From the NCBI GenBank assembly GCA_019358835.1, contig JAHHIH010000028.1, positions 1 to 64,000 on the forward strand: a DNA stretch of 64,000 bases. Direction: 5' to 3'. A program made the translations under genes and the position numbers. Position 1 is the stretch's first letter; every line of letters begins with the position of its first letter. Positions 27,473 to 36,595 of this stretch are shown piece by piece. The notes beneath the pieces were generated by a model, which saw nothing but the letters and a program-made list of their open reading frames with translations, was not told where the DNA came from and made no database searches. Source of the stretch: Tildeniella torsiva UHER 1998/13D. Lineage in GTDB: Bacteria > Cyanobacteriota > Cyanobacteriia > Phormidesmidales > Phormidesmidaceae.

Positions 27473-27506
27473 CTCCGTAATTTGACCTACACCCTTCGTT
27501 ACGGAG
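27473..27506. promoter_or_regulatory. Inverted repeat between nurA and the PEP-CTERM gene
   Basis: CTCCGTAA (27473-27480) and TTACGGAG (27499-27506) are perfect complements separated by 18 bases. It lacks a T-run. It could be a weak terminator for nurA or an operator or leader element of the secreted-protein gene 120 bp further on. Confidence 0.4.
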
Positions 27507-27629
27507 GATGTTTAAGTAAAGAAGTACACCTAAAACCTGTATCTGTCTCGGAGAGACCATCAGACGCAAACGCCCCCTGTCGTCTATGGCTACTGCCTAC
27601 AGTGCCTACTCAAGGAGGATTTGCCCTGC

Positions 27630-28280
27630 ATGAAAGCATTCAAAGTATTGAGCGTTGCCCTATTGTTCACTGGCCTGTTGGGGTCGATGGCACCCGAGGC
27701 CTTTGCAAAAGGAAACTCTGGCAAAGGCGGTGGCGGTAGCCAGCCTGCGGCTCCCCTGACCTGTGCTAACGGCTCAGCAACCAGCAACCCCCTGGCCGGG
27801 GGGTCTTCGCTGAGCTATACCCAGTGTTTGAATCCAGTTTCGGGCAACGATGTAACCAGCAGCATCAGCGCCGAGCTCACCACCTTTCTCGACAGCACCC
27901 TAGGGGAAGACTGGGTATTTGACGGCAAGTATGAAGACGGTCGTAACTCCTCTGGCCCCAATGATTACGGCTTTAGCTGGGTACAAACCGGCAAAGGCAG
28001 CGGCACCTGGAGCCTAGCCGAGACCGTGACCAGTCCCTTTGTAATCAGTCTCAAGGCCGGTAACGCCTACACAGCCTACTATTTTGACAGCAGCACCAGC
28101 TTCAACAGCGGCACCTGGGCCACCTTCGACCAAAAGGATCTGTCCCATGCGTCATTCTTCGTCGCCAAAGGCCTCACCCCCGAGGAACCCAATACCACCG
28201 TGCCAGAACCGGCCTCGACCGCTGCCCTAGTGCTAGTAGGCCTGAGCGCTGCGGGTCTAGCCCGCAAAAAGCAGAGTTAG
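27630..28280 (+). CDS. PEP-CTERM exosortase-sorted protein
   Basis: A 216-aa exported protein. Residues 1-26 are a signal peptide (KVLSVALLFTGLLGSMAPEA, cleavage near AFA-KG). The mature part is Gly/Ser-rich at first and holds two Cys (LTCANGS, YTQCLNP). The C-terminus is a PEP-CTERM sorting signal: VPEPASTAALVLVGLSAAG followed by basic RKK. Such proteins are cleaved by an exosortase and delivered to the cell surface or exopolysaccharide; the exosortase is not in the window. The ATG at 27630 follows a strong AAGGAGG. Confidence 0.9.
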   Translation: MKAFKVLSVALLFTGLLGSMAPEAFAKGNSGKGGGGSQPAAPLTCANGSATSNPLAGGSSLSYTQCLNPVSGNDVTSSISAELTTFLDSTLGEDWVFDGKYEDGRNSSGPNDYGFSWVQTGKGSGTWSLAETVTSPFVISLKAGNAYTAYYFDSSTSFNSGTWATFDQKDLSHASFFVAKGLTPEEPNTTVPEPASTAALVLVGLSAAGLARKKQS

Positions 28281-28422
28281 GCCCGCTGGTCTCAACATCG
28301 TAAAAATTGCCCACAATGCTCTGGCGACTTACCCATGTCGTCGGAGCTTTTCTATTTGAAAGGCACTCAGGAGCTTTACCCTGTGGTTGAATCGGAGAAT
28401 AGCGCGCTGAGAACTACCGCCC

Positions 28423-29823
28423 ATGGCCGAACCACAACCACACAACCGCCAGGAAACCGACAGCATGGGGGCGATCGCCGTGCCCAGCGATCGCTACTGG
28501 GGGGCCCAAACCCAGCGATCCATTCGCTATTTTTCCATTGGCCAGGACAAAATGCCGTTGGAGGTGGTGCATGCGATCGCCCTGACCAAAAAAGCCTCAG
28601 CCCTGGCCAACGCTGACCTGGGCAAGCTGCCCCAGGAGAAGGCTGACCTGATTGTGCAGGCCGCCGATGAGGTCAGCCATGGAACGCTAGACGACCACTT
28701 TCCCCTACATGTGTGGATGACCGGCAGCGGTACCCAGTGCAACATGAACGTCAATGAGGTAATTGCCAACCGGGCCATTGAGCTGGCGGGCGGCCAGATG
28801 GGCAGCAAAACCCCCGTTCATCCCAATGACCACGTCAACATGTCCCAGTCGTCCAACGACGTGTTCCCTACGGCTATGCACATCGCCGCCGCCCAGGGCC
28901 TCATCCACACCCTGTGCCCCGCCATCACCCGGTTGAGGGATGCTCTCAATGAGAAGGTCGAAGCCTGGAGCGACATCGTCAAAATTGGGCGCACCCACAT
29001 GCAAGACGCCGTACCCCTCACCCTGGGCCAGGAGTTCTCAGGCTATGCGGGCATGCTCGACGACAACCTAAAACGCATTGAGGGATGCCTGCCAGGGCTG
29101 TACGAACTAGCCCTAGGGGGCACGGCGATCGGCACCGGCATCAATGCGGGGCCAGGCTTTGCGGAAGCCGCCGCCGAACACATTGCCGCGATTACCGGGC
29201 TGCCCTTTGTTAGCGCTCCCAACAAGTTCACCGTCATGGGTGCCCACGATGCCGTGGTAATGGCCAGCGGCGTGCTCAAAACCCTGGCCGTGTCGCTCTA
29301 CAAGATTGCCAACGACATTCGCCTGCTCAGCTGCGGCCCCAGGGCCGGGTTCGCCGAGCTACAGCTACCAGAGAACGAGCCAGGGTCATCGATCATGCCG
29401 GGGAAGGTCAACCCCACCCAGTGCGAGGCTCTGGCCATGGTAGCGGTGCAGGTCATGGGCTATGACACGGCGGTGGCCTTTGCCGGAGCCAGCGGCTATC
29501 TAGAGATGAACGTCTACAAGCCGATGATGATCTTCAATCTGCTGCAATCGGTGCGGCTGATGGCCGACAGCTGCCACAACTTCACCGAATTTTTGGTCGC
29601 AGGCATGAGCCCCAACCTGAAACGGATCGACCAGTACTTGCAGCAGTCGCTGATGCTGGTCACGGCCCTTAGCCCAGCCATTGGCTACGACAAGGCCTCT
29701 CAAATTGCCCACCATGCCTTTGAGCACGATCTCACCCTGAAACAGGCCGCCCTGGCCCTAGGCTACGTCTCAGAATCGGAGTTTGATCAGCTGATTGCCC
29801 CCCGCCGCATGACCCTGCCTTGA
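28423..29823 (+). CDS. fumC: Class II fumarate hydratase
   Basis: A 466-aa iron-independent fumarase that interconverts fumarate and malate. It has the superfamily signature [11 protein letters not shown] near residue 325, the [19 protein letters not shown] segment near 105, and the [14 protein letters not shown] motif near 130 with the catalytic residues. Length and start ([16 protein letters not shown]) fit FumC rather than aspartase. It stands alone, 150 bp upstream of cpcG. Housekeeping carbon metabolism and recycling of fumarate made by purine synthesis, for which purB also lies in this window. Confidence 0.96.
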   Translation: MAEPQPHNRQETDSMGAIAVPSDRYWGAQTQRSIRYFSIGQDKMPLEVVHAIALTKKASALANADLGKLPQEKADLIVQAADEVSHGTLDDHFPLHVWMTGSGTQCNMNVNEVIANRAIELAGGQMGSKTPVHPNDHVNMSQSSNDVFPTAMHIAAAQGLIHTLCPAITRLRDALNEKVEAWSDIVKIGRTHMQDAVPLTLGQEFSGYAGMLDDNLKRIEGCLPGLYELALGGTAIGTGINAGPGFAEAAAEHIAAITGLPFVSAPNKFTVMGAHDAVVMASGVLKTLAVSLYKIANDIRLLSCGPRAGFAELQLPENEPGSSIMPGKVNPTQCEALAMVAVQVMGYDTAVAFAGASGYLEMNVYKPMMIFNLLQSVRLMADSCHNFTEFLVAGMSPNLKRIDQYLQQSLMLVTALSPAIGYDKASQIAHHAFEHDLTLKQAALALGYVSESEFDQLIAPRRMTLP

Positions 29824-29977
29824 GCACCGCAGCCGCACAGCATCCACTCCAGTGGCCACTTCCGTGGAATGTTAAGGACTGTGTTAATTTGCTCAGGTTA
29901 CTCAGGTTCGCGGCAGCCATTCCCGTATGATCATCCTTAAAGTTTGTAAATTTTCCTAAGATTCTGGAGATTCAAAC

Positions 29978-30739
29978 GTGTCTCTTCCGTTACTAAACTA
30001 TTCCCCGTCCAGCCAAAATCAGCGCGTTGCTGCTTACGAAATCGGCGGTGACGAACAGCCCAGAATTTACTCTTCCGATGACCTGTACGATACTAGCGAC
30101 ATGGATTCGCTGGTTGAGGCGGCCTATCGGCAGATGTTCTTCCACGCATTTAAGTGCGATCGCCAGCCTTTTCTGGAGTCGCAGCTGCGCAACGGCCAAA
30201 TCACCGTGCGCGACTTTATTCGTGGTCTGGCGCTGTCGCCCACCTTCTACAGCAGCTTCTACGAGAAGAACAGCAACTACAAGTTTGTTGAACACTGCGT
30301 CCAAAAAATCTTGGGCCGCGAGGTGTACAGCGATCGCGAGAAAATTGCCTGGTCTATCGTCGTAGCCAACAAGGGCATCAAAGGCCTAGTCGATGAGCTC
30401 CTCGACAGCGAAGAGTATCTCACCAGCTTTGGCTACAGCACGGTGCCCTACCAAAAGCGCCGCGTGCTGCCCGGTCGCCCCGAAGGCGAGCGCCCCATCC
30501 ATATCAAGAACCCCCGCTACGACACCTACCACCGCAACCAACTGGGCTTCCCTCAGATTGTGTGGCAGTCGCAGGTCAAGCGCTACGTTCCCCAAGAGAA
30601 GAAGGTTACCGCTGGCAATCCTCAGGGCTTCCTGGGTATGGCCCGCAGTATTGGGGCCACTGGTTCGGCACCCGCTCGCGTATCCACCAGCGAAATCAAC
30701 ATCGCCACCGCTGTGCCCTACCGCAAAGTGTCGTCGTAG
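29978..30739 (+). CDS. cpcG: Phycobilisome rod-core linker CpcG
   Basis: A 253-aa linker that joins phycocyanin rods to the allophycocyanin core. The Pfam00427 linker domain covers about residues 25-180, including [39 protein letters not shown] and [19 protein letters not shown]. The C-terminal 70 residues form the core-binding extension. The start is GTG at 29978 with GGAGA upstream. No phycocyanin genes are adjacent, as is often true for cpcG copies outside the cpc operon. A strong terminator follows. Confidence 0.95.
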   Translation: MSLPLLNYSPSSQNQRVAAYEIGGDEQPRIYSSDDLYDTSDMDSLVEAAYRQMFFHAFKCDRQPFLESQLRNGQITVRDFIRGLALSPTFYSSFYEKNSNYKFVEHCVQKILGREVYSDREKIAWSIVVANKGIKGLVDELLDSEEYLTSFGYSTVPYQKRRVLPGRPEGERPIHIKNPRYDTYHRNQLGFPQIVWQSQVKRYVPQEKKVTAGNPQGFLGMARSIGATGSAPARVSTSEINIATAVPYRKVSS

Positions 30740-30779
30740 CTAGGTCCAGCGACCTTCGGCTATGTTTCTAGAACACCAT

Positions 30780-30814
30780 AGGGGATGTGAGCGATCGCTC
30801 ACATCCCCTTTTTT
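30780..30814 (+). terminator. Intrinsic terminator of cpcG
   Basis: A perfect 30-bp palindrome (30780-30809), centred on the HIP1 octamer GCGATCGC, is followed by a run of T (30809-30814). This is a strong Rho-independent terminator placed 40 bp after the cpcG stop. Confidence 0.9.
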
Positions 30815-30915
30815 ATGAGTCCTACATAGTCCCGCGCGTTTATCAGTAGCCGCCGCCTTCACCCAAACCGAGATTAAGCACCCTCCATGGCACGCCCCTG
30901 CCACAGCAGATAGGC

Positions 30916-30946
30916 AAAAAAAATCCCCTGGCGATCGCCAGTGGGA
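30916..30946 (-). terminator. Intrinsic terminator of the PPC/TPR gene
   Basis: On the minus strand, TCCC-A-CTGGCGATCGCCAG-GGGA folds into a stem with one bulged A and is followed by eight T. It lies about 80 bp after the stop of the gene at 31025. Its stem also contains a GGCGATCGCC core. Confidence 0.8.
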
Positions 30947-31024
30947 CTTTTCAGGGTGCATCTACCATTCACCTTTTCGCCTAAGACGAGGCTTCGTCCG
31001 GAAAAGTTGCCAAAGAATTTCAGC

Positions 31025-31735
31025 CTAGTTTGAATTCTCGACGTTGCGCAGCACCGCCGCCTGCTCCCGGAGAGAAGCAGCCCAGTCTTCAGACCCGCTA
31101 GCTTCAAACAGAGTAGCCGCCTGCTCAAAATCGGCTATGACCAACTCTCGTGCCTCCAAAGGAATATCCTCTGGCCCTTCTACTAAGTCGCCTTGTTCCA
31201 CGTACACCTGCCCTAGAATGGCTTGGGCCCGTCCCAGATAGGCCGATGACTGGTCTGGGTCAATCGCGATCGCCTCAGTGTACGCAGCAATGGCCCCAGG
31301 GTAGTCTTCAGCCACGGCCAGGGCCTCGGCCTGGGCATAGGTCATTTCAAATTCGGTAGAGGTGCGCACAACGAGGTCATAGTCGCCACCCTGACCCGAA
31401 AACGACCGAGCCACCACAGTGTAGGTGCCGTCTTCGGGCAGTTCGATAATGATGGTTGAGTTTAGAGTGCCACCAAAGTCGTCGTTAGTCGCAATTTCGG
31501 CCTCGCCAGGCCCCATTAGCGACAACACAGGATCAAAGTCTTCACTGGCCAGGGTAATCGTCATCACCTGCCCGGCTGTGCCCTCAAAGGTATAGGTAGA
31601 CTCTGCCGGATAAATGGTGCCTGCCTCTTCTAGCACGGTGTCGGCGCGGGCAACTAGCGTTGTCGGACCAGCTAGCAGCCCCACCAAAGCTACCGGCGCG
31701 GCTAATCCCACAGGAAACAACCGTAGAAAACCCAT
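31025..31735 (-). CDS. Secreted PPC-domain and TPR protein
   Basis: A 236-aa exported protein. Residues 1-32 are a signal peptide (LRLFPVGLAAPVALVGLLAG). Residues 38-125 form a bacterial pre-peptidase C-terminal (PPC) beta-sandwich domain: YTFEGTAGQVMTITLASEDFDP, the DDFGG turn, and GTYTVVARSFSGQGGDYDL. The rest is a TPR-like helical region (QAEALAVAEDYPGAIAAYTE). It is probably periplasmic or surface-located; no function is known. The ATG at 31733-31735 has a clear GGGGAGG, so the longer upstream start is unlikely. Divergent from the gene at 31870. Confidence 0.85.
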   Translation of the reverse strand: MGFLRLFPVGLAAPVALVGLLAGPTTLVARADTVLEEAGTIYPAESTYTFEGTAGQVMTITLASEDFDPVLSLMGPGEAEIATNDDFGGTLNSTIIIELPEDGTYTVVARSFSGQGGDYDLVVRTSTEFEMTYAQAEALAVAEDYPGAIAAYTEAIAIDPDQSSAYLGRAQAILGQVYVEQGDLVEGPEDIPLEARELVIADFEQAATLFEASGSEDWAASLREQAAVLRNVENSN

Positions 31736-31869
31736 GCAACCTCCCCTAGGAAACAACGAACACACAAATCTGCCATGCAGCCTAGCACAAGCCTGCCCTG
31801 GCCTGAGGCAACGTTAGAGGTGTCGCAGCAGGCTATGGTAATACTGGAGCCATGTGACTCACTGTGCCT

Positions 31870-32169
31870 ATGCCCCCCATATATCTCATCGTGACGACTG
31901 GTCTAGGGATGGTAACCGTTTTAGGGAATAACGCCCTAGCCCTGCCACCCCCTAACGACATTCCTGAAGAAATTTTGCGTACAGAAATTATTACAGAAGC
32001 GCAATCGCCCCTGAACGGAGAGCGGCTCTCTCCAGCAGACTACGCTGCTCTAGAAGAGGAACTGCGCGACCCCAATACTGAGCCCGTTGTTAACCCCGAC
32101 ATCGCCCAGCTGATTCAACTTCTGCAGCTTAGACGTATCGTTAAGCCCATCCTCCCTTTCTTACGGTAG
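31870..32169 (+). CDS. Conserved small exported protein, 99 aa
   Basis: A short secreted protein with a signal peptide (YLIVTTGLGMVTVLGNNALA). The mature part begins LPPPNDIPEEILRTEIITEA, a pattern I associate with a small cyanobacterial family of unknown function, and ends with a basic, hydrophobic tail (RRIVKPILPFL). ATG at 31870; a GTG two codons earlier is also possible. It lies 120 bp upstream of glgB. Confidence 0.75.
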   Translation: MPPIYLIVTTGLGMVTVLGNNALALPPPNDIPEEILRTEIITEAQSPLNGERLSPADYAALEEELRDPNTEPVVNPDIAQLIQLLQLRRIVKPILPFLR

Positions 32170-32289
32170 GGGTCAAATAAGCCAAGATCCGCGAAAATTT
32201 CCCTGTGGGAATCGCTAAGTTTTGTTACTCTATTCCGCAGATAGTAAATTTACACAGACCGCTTATATCCCCTGTGGACCTTTAATAAC

Positions 32290-34584
32290 ATGCCTGCAAC
32301 CGTTGACGCTGAGCAGATTGACCGGATTGTCTGGAACCAACACCATGACCCCTTTGAGATTTTGGGGCCGCACATGGTGCAGCAAGATGGTCAAACCGTT
32401 TGGGCCGTGAGAGCCTATTTACCCCAGGCCGACAAAGCCTGGGTGGTGCTGCCAGAAGAGCACAAAGAAGTGCCTATGGAGTCTAACCATAACCCCCACT
32501 TCTTTGAGTGTGTGCTGCAGGTTCAAGACCTGGCCAACTACCAGCTCAAGTACGTCATCGGTGACCATATTCACGTTATCTATGATCCCTATGCCTTTAA
32601 GACCCGCGCCATTACCGATTTCGACATTCACCTCTTCAGCGAAGGCAACCACCACCGCATCTACGAAAAGCTAGGGTCGCACTTTACTGAGGTCGAAGGC
32701 GTCACAGGCGTGTACTTTGCCGTGTGGGCTCCCAATGCTCGCAACGCATCGGTACTGGGTGATTTTAATTATTGGGATGGCCGCAAACACCAGATGCGCC
32801 GCCTCTCTAACGGCATTTGGGATTTGTTTATCCCTGGGTTAGACGTTGGTACCCACTATAAATACGAAATTAAAAACTACGACGGTCATATTTACGAAAA
32901 GTCTGACCCCTACGGCTTTCAGCAGGAAATTCGACCCAAAACTGCCTCCATCGTCACCGATCTAGACAGCTATACCTGGCAAGATGCCGACTGGATGGAA
33001 AAGCGGCGTCAGACCGAACCCCTGACCCAGCCGGTCTCTATCTACGAACTCCATGTTGGCTCCTGGCTGCATGAGTCATCGGCAAGCCCCGCCCTACGCC
33101 CCGACGGCACTCCAGAACCGGTCGTTACAGTGGCCGAGCTGAAACCTGGAGCCCGTTTTCTCACCTATCGAGAACTGGCGGATCGGCTGATTCCCTACGT
33201 TAAAGAGCTAGGGTTTACCCACATTGAGCTACTGCCCGTCGCTGAGCACCCTTTTGATGGCTCCTGGGGCTATCAGGTGACGGGCTATTACGCGGTGACC
33301 TCTCGCTACGGCACCCCCGAAGATTTTATGTATTTCGTGGATCAGTGCCACGCCAACGGCATTGGGGTAATTGTTGACTGGGTGCCGGGCCACTTTCCTA
33401 AGGATGGCCATGGCCTGGCCTTCTTTGATGGTACCCACCTCTACGAGCACGCTGACCCCCGCAAGGGCGAGCACAAAGAGTGGGGCACTCTGGTGTTTAA
33501 CTATGGCCGCAATGAGGTGCGCAACTTTTTGGTGGCCAACGCCATCTTTTGGTTTGAAAAGTACCACATCGACGGAATCCGGGTCGATGCGGTGGCTTCC
33601 ATGCTCTACCTCAACTACTTCCGCAAAGACGGGGAGTGGGTGGCCAACGACTATGGTGGCTGTGAGCATATCGAAGCTGCAGACTTTCTCCGCCAGGTGA
33701 ACCACGTGCTGTTTACCTACTTCCCTGGAGTGCTCTCGATCGCAGAAGAATCGACGGCCTGGCCCATGGTCTCCTGGCCTACCTACGTGGGCGGCCTGGG
33801 CTTCAACCTAAAGTGGAACATGGGCTGGATGCACGACATGTTGGATTACTTCAACATGGATCCGTGGTTCCGACAATTTCACCAGAACAACGTCACCTTC
33901 AGCATTTGGTACGCCTTTACCGAAAACTTTATGCTTGCGCTATCCCACGACGAGGTGGTGCACGGCAAGAGCAACATGCTGGGCAAAATGCCGGGCGACG
34001 AATGGCAAAAGTTCGCCAACCTGCGCTGTCTCTACACCTACATGTTCATGCATCCGGGCAAGAAAACCCTGTTTATGAGCATGGAGTTTGGCCAGTGGAG
34101 CGAATGGAATGTGTGGGGTGACTTAGAGTGGCATCTGCTGGAACACCAGCCCCACGCCAGCCTCAAGCACTTCATGGGTAAGCTCAACGAGTTTTACCGC
34201 AGCGAACCGGCTCTGTTTACCCAGGACTTTGATCAGTCTGGCTTTGAGTGGATTGATTGCAGCGACAATCGCCACAGCGTGGTGGCCTTTATTCGCCGCG
34301 ATAAGGGCAGCAATGACTTTGTGGTGGTGGTGTGCAACTTTACGCCCCAACCCCACAGTCACTACCGGGTGGGCGTGCCCGAGCAGGGCTACTACAGAGA
34401 ACTCTTTAACAGCGATGCCCGCGACTTCGGCGGCAGCAATATGGGTAATCTGGGCGGCAAATGGTCTGAAGACTGGTCGTTCCACAACCGCCCCTACTCA
34501 CTGGATCTGACCCTGCCACCTCTCGGGGTGATTGTCATGAAACTGACTTCCGAAGAAACCCAAAAAGCCCTATCAGGTGAGTAA
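32290..34584 (+). CDS. glgB: 1,4-alpha-glucan branching enzyme
   Basis: A 764-aa GH13 enzyme that forms the alpha-1,6 branches of glycogen. Two N-terminal CBM48-like modules (about residues 1-230, with [19 protein letters not shown]) precede the catalytic barrel. Active-site motifs are [13 protein letters not shown] (nucleophile Asp near 435), LSIAEES (acid Glu near 488) and [14 protein letters not shown] (near 555). Length is usual for cyanobacterial GlgB with the long N-terminus. Other glycogen genes are not in the window. Confidence 0.97.
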   Translation: MPATVDAEQIDRIVWNQHHDPFEILGPHMVQQDGQTVWAVRAYLPQADKAWVVLPEEHKEVPMESNHNPHFFECVLQVQDLANYQLKYVIGDHIHVIYDPYAFKTRAITDFDIHLFSEGNHHRIYEKLGSHFTEVEGVTGVYFAVWAPNARNASVLGDFNYWDGRKHQMRRLSNGIWDLFIPGLDVGTHYKYEIKNYDGHIYEKSDPYGFQQEIRPKTASIVTDLDSYTWQDADWMEKRRQTEPLTQPVSIYELHVGSWLHESSASPALRPDGTPEPVVTVAELKPGARFLTYRELADRLIPYVKELGFTHIELLPVAEHPFDGSWGYQVTGYYAVTSRYGTPEDFMYFVDQCHANGIGVIVDWVPGHFPKDGHGLAFFDGTHLYEHADPRKGEHKEWGTLVFNYGRNEVRNFLVANAIFWFEKYHIDGIRVDAVASMLYLNYFRKDGEWVANDYGGCEHIEAADFLRQVNHVLFTYFPGVLSIAEESTAWPMVSWPTYVGGLGFNLKWNMGWMHDMLDYFNMDPWFRQFHQNNVTFSIWYAFTENFMLALSHDEVVHGKSNMLGKMPGDEWQKFANLRCLYTYMFMHPGKKTLFMSMEFGQWSEWNVWGDLEWHLLEHQPHASLKHFMGKLNEFYRSEPALFTQDFDQSGFEWIDCSDNRHSVVAFIRRDKGSNDFVVVVCNFTPQPHSHYRVGVPEQGYYRELFNSDARDFGGSNMGNLGGKWSEDWSFHNRPYSLDLTLPPLGVIVMKLTSEETQKALSGE

Positions 34585-34610
34585 CTGGGGGCTAGCTAAC
34601 CGAGGCCGCT

Positions 34611-35033
34611 ATGCAACCACGCATCACTGTCATCACCCTTGGCGTGGATGATTTGGAGCGATCGCTGCGTTTCTACCGAGATGGCCTAGGCCTCTCAACA
34701 TCAGGGATCGTGGGCCAAGAGTTTGAGCATGGAGCGGTGGCCTTCATCGACCTTCAGTCAGGCCTGCGGCTTGCGCTTTGGCCCCGTGAGAGCATCGCCC
34801 ACGATACGGGACTGTCGCGAGGTTTAGCCAGTTCAACAGAGTTTACCCTGGGGCACAATGTGGGCTCTAGGGTAGAAGTCGATGCCGTCATGGAGCAGGC
34901 CAACACCGCTGGTGCAACTATCGTCAAACCGGCCCAGGAGACGTTTTGGGGTGGTTATGCGGGTTATTTTCAAGACCCGGACGGCCACCTTTGGGAAGTG
35001 GTGTGGAATCCGCAGTGGACGGCGCTAGATTGA
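34611..35033 (+). CDS. VOC superfamily (glyoxalase-like) protein
   Basis: A 140-aa vicinal-oxygen-chelate protein. The first betaalphabetabetabeta unit begins ITVITLGVDDLERSLRFYRDGLG, and the second ends YFQDPDGHLWEVVWNP with the metal-type His and Glu of the fold. The N-terminal metal His is replaced in TLGVDD, which is usual for non-glyoxalase members such as bleomycin-resistance-like or isomerase-like proteins. Substrate unknown. It is 26 bp after glgB and may be cotranscribed. Confidence 0.88.
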   Translation: MQPRITVITLGVDDLERSLRFYRDGLGLSTSGIVGQEFEHGAVAFIDLQSGLRLALWPRESIAHDTGLSRGLASSTEFTLGHNVGSRVEVDAVMEQANTAGATIVKPAQETFWGGYAGYFQDPDGHLWEVVWNPQWTALD

Positions 35034-35181
35034 GCAATCGCACCACATTCACTCCAACGGTGAGATGTAGCGGCGAAGGAGCAGGACATCCATTGACCGC
35101 TAGTTTCCGACTCCGTAGACGAACCGATCGCTGACCATAACCAATTCTTGCCTTCTTAATCCGTTGCTGGTAGATTAAATC

Positions 35182-35195
35182 AGACCGATCAGTCT
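35182..35195. promoter_or_regulatory. TetR operator in front of the tetR gene
   Basis: AGACCGATCAGTCT is a near-perfect palindrome ending 6 bases before the tetR start codon. It matches 13 of 14 bases of the larger palindrome before the glutathione S-transferase gene. The placement fits autorepression. Confidence 0.7.
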
Positions 35196-35201
35196 TTTTT
35201 A

Positions 35202-35801
35202 ATGTCAAAAGCTCAAGTCACCAAAGCGCATATCATCGAGCAGGCGGCGGCTCTGTTTAACCAACAGGGCTATGCTGGGTCGTCGATGTCTGATGTGATG
35301 CGGGTGACGGGCCTGCAAAAGGGGGGCATCTATAACCACTTTCGCAGCAAAGATGAGCTTGCCCTAGAGGCCTTTGGCTTCGCCGTGGAGCGCATTCAGC
35401 AGCGATTTAAGGGCGCTCTCAAGGGGAAGCGCCACGCCGTCGATAGGCTGATGGCCATTCTCAGCGTCTATGGACAGTTTTTGGAGGATCCACCGGTTCA
35501 GGGTGGGTGCCCGCTGCTGAATACGGCTGTGGAGAGCGATGATGCTCACCCTGCTCTGCGAGCACAAACGCAGTTGGCTATGGACGCTTGGCGATCGCTA
35601 ATCGAGCGCATTGTTGAGAAAGGCATTGCCCGTGGTGAACTGCAATCTAATGTAGACGCTGCAACGGTAGCCACTATTTTGATTGCCACCCTTGAGGGCG
35701 GCATCATGCTCAGCAAACTCTATGGTGACCCCTGCCATTTAGAGCGATCGCTAGCCCATCTGGGCCTCTATGTTCAACACCAGCTAGCTGTGCCCAGCTA
35801 A
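35202..35801 (+). CDS. TetR/AcrR family regulator
   Basis: A 199-aa repressor. The N-terminal helix-turn-helix (about residues 8-55) includes HIIEQAAALFNQQGYAGSS, the recognition region GLQKGGIYNHFRSKDELA, and then a helical ligand-binding/dimer domain. A Cys in VQGGCPLLNTA lies in the region used by related YxaF/LmrA- and AcuR-like regulators for ligand or thiol sensing. Its own promoter and that of the next gene carry the same palindrome, so it probably represses both and responds to an electrophile or xenobiotic; the ligand is inferred only. Confidence 0.92.
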   Translation: MSKAQVTKAHIIEQAAALFNQQGYAGSSMSDVMRVTGLQKGGIYNHFRSKDELALEAFGFAVERIQQRFKGALKGKRHAVDRLMAILSVYGQFLEDPPVQGGCPLLNTAVESDDAHPALRAQTQLAMDAWRSLIERIVEKGIARGELQSNVDAATVATILIATLEGGIMLSKLYGDPCHLERSLAHLGLYVQHQLAVPS

Positions 35802-35814
35802 TTTTTTTGCCCCA

Positions 35815-35836
35815 AAAGAGACCGATCGGTCTCTTT
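35815..35836. promoter_or_regulatory. TetR operator in front of the GST gene
   Basis: A perfect 22-bp palindrome with the core AGAGACCGATCGGTCTCT (35817-35834), 17 bp before the glutathione S-transferase ATG. It shares its centre with the site before tetR, which marks both as binding sites for the same regulator. Confidence 0.75.
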
Positions 35837-35853
35837 ATTCTCGCTATGGAACT

Positions 35854-36570
35854 ATGCCCATGTTGACGCTGTACTATGCCCGACCCTCCATTTACGCTCG
35901 CCCAGTGTGGCTAGCCCTGCTCGAAAAGCAGCTGCCCTTTCAACTCATACCGGTGAATTTAAGCGGCCAGCAGTTTGAGCCTGAATTTCTGGCGGTCAAC
36001 CCCTTTGGCCATGTGCCCGTCTTGGAGGATGACGGGTTTCGCGTCATTGAGTCGCTGGCGATTTTAGATTATCTAGAGGCGCGCTATCCCGAGGTAGCGC
36101 TGTTGCCCACAGAGGCAACGGCTTTAGCGAGGGTGCGGATGGTGCAGCTCTTGACGCTTAACGAGCTGTTGCCCGGCATCTTTAACCTGCTGGTTCACCA
36201 CGACAAAGCGGCTGAGGCCTCATCTACTCTAGAGTATGCTCAGCTACGAGTCAGAAATACGCTGGTTTTTTTTGAAAGTCTGTTGGCGGACAGCCAATAT
36301 TTTGCAGGAGAACAGCTAACGCTGGCCGAAATCGTGGCTGGAACCCTCGTGCCACAGGTGTCTGACCTGGGCGTTTCGCTGACCGATTATCCTCGGTTGC
36401 AGCGCTGGTCTGAGCAGCTCTTGGCTCGGCCTGCCTGGCAGCAAATTCAGCTAAGCGCCGCGGAGTGGAGTAACTTTAGGCGTCACATGCGAGTGATGCC
36501 GAAGATTTGGCAGCGGCGTCGCCAGCAGCGCGTGACGGCCATCTCGCAACAGCAGTTTCTGACGACGTAG
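35854..36570 (+). CDS. Glutathione S-transferase family protein
   Basis: A 238-aa GST. The thioredoxin-like N-terminal domain begins LTLYYARPSIYARPVWLALLE, with Ser/Tyr near residue 11-13 as possible activating residues, and contains NPFGHVPVLEDDGFRVIES, with the cis-Pro and the glutathione-binding Glu-Ser. A helical C-terminal domain follows (about 90-205) with LTLAEIVAGTLVP. The final 30 residues are basic and extra. It probably conjugates or reduces an electrophile and is controlled by the adjacent TetR. The ATG at 35860 is an alternative start. Confidence 0.92.
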   Translation: MPMLTLYYARPSIYARPVWLALLEKQLPFQLIPVNLSGQQFEPEFLAVNPFGHVPVLEDDGFRVIESLAILDYLEARYPEVALLPTEATALARVRMVQLLTLNELLPGIFNLLVHHDKAAEASSTLEYAQLRVRNTLVFFESLLADSQYFAGEQLTLAEIVAGTLVPQVSDLGVSLTDYPRLQRWSEQLLARPAWQQIQLSAAEWSNFRRHMRVMPKIWQRRRQQRVTAISQQQFLTT

Positions 36571-36595
36571 TCGCTGAAGAAAGCTCACCCCACCT

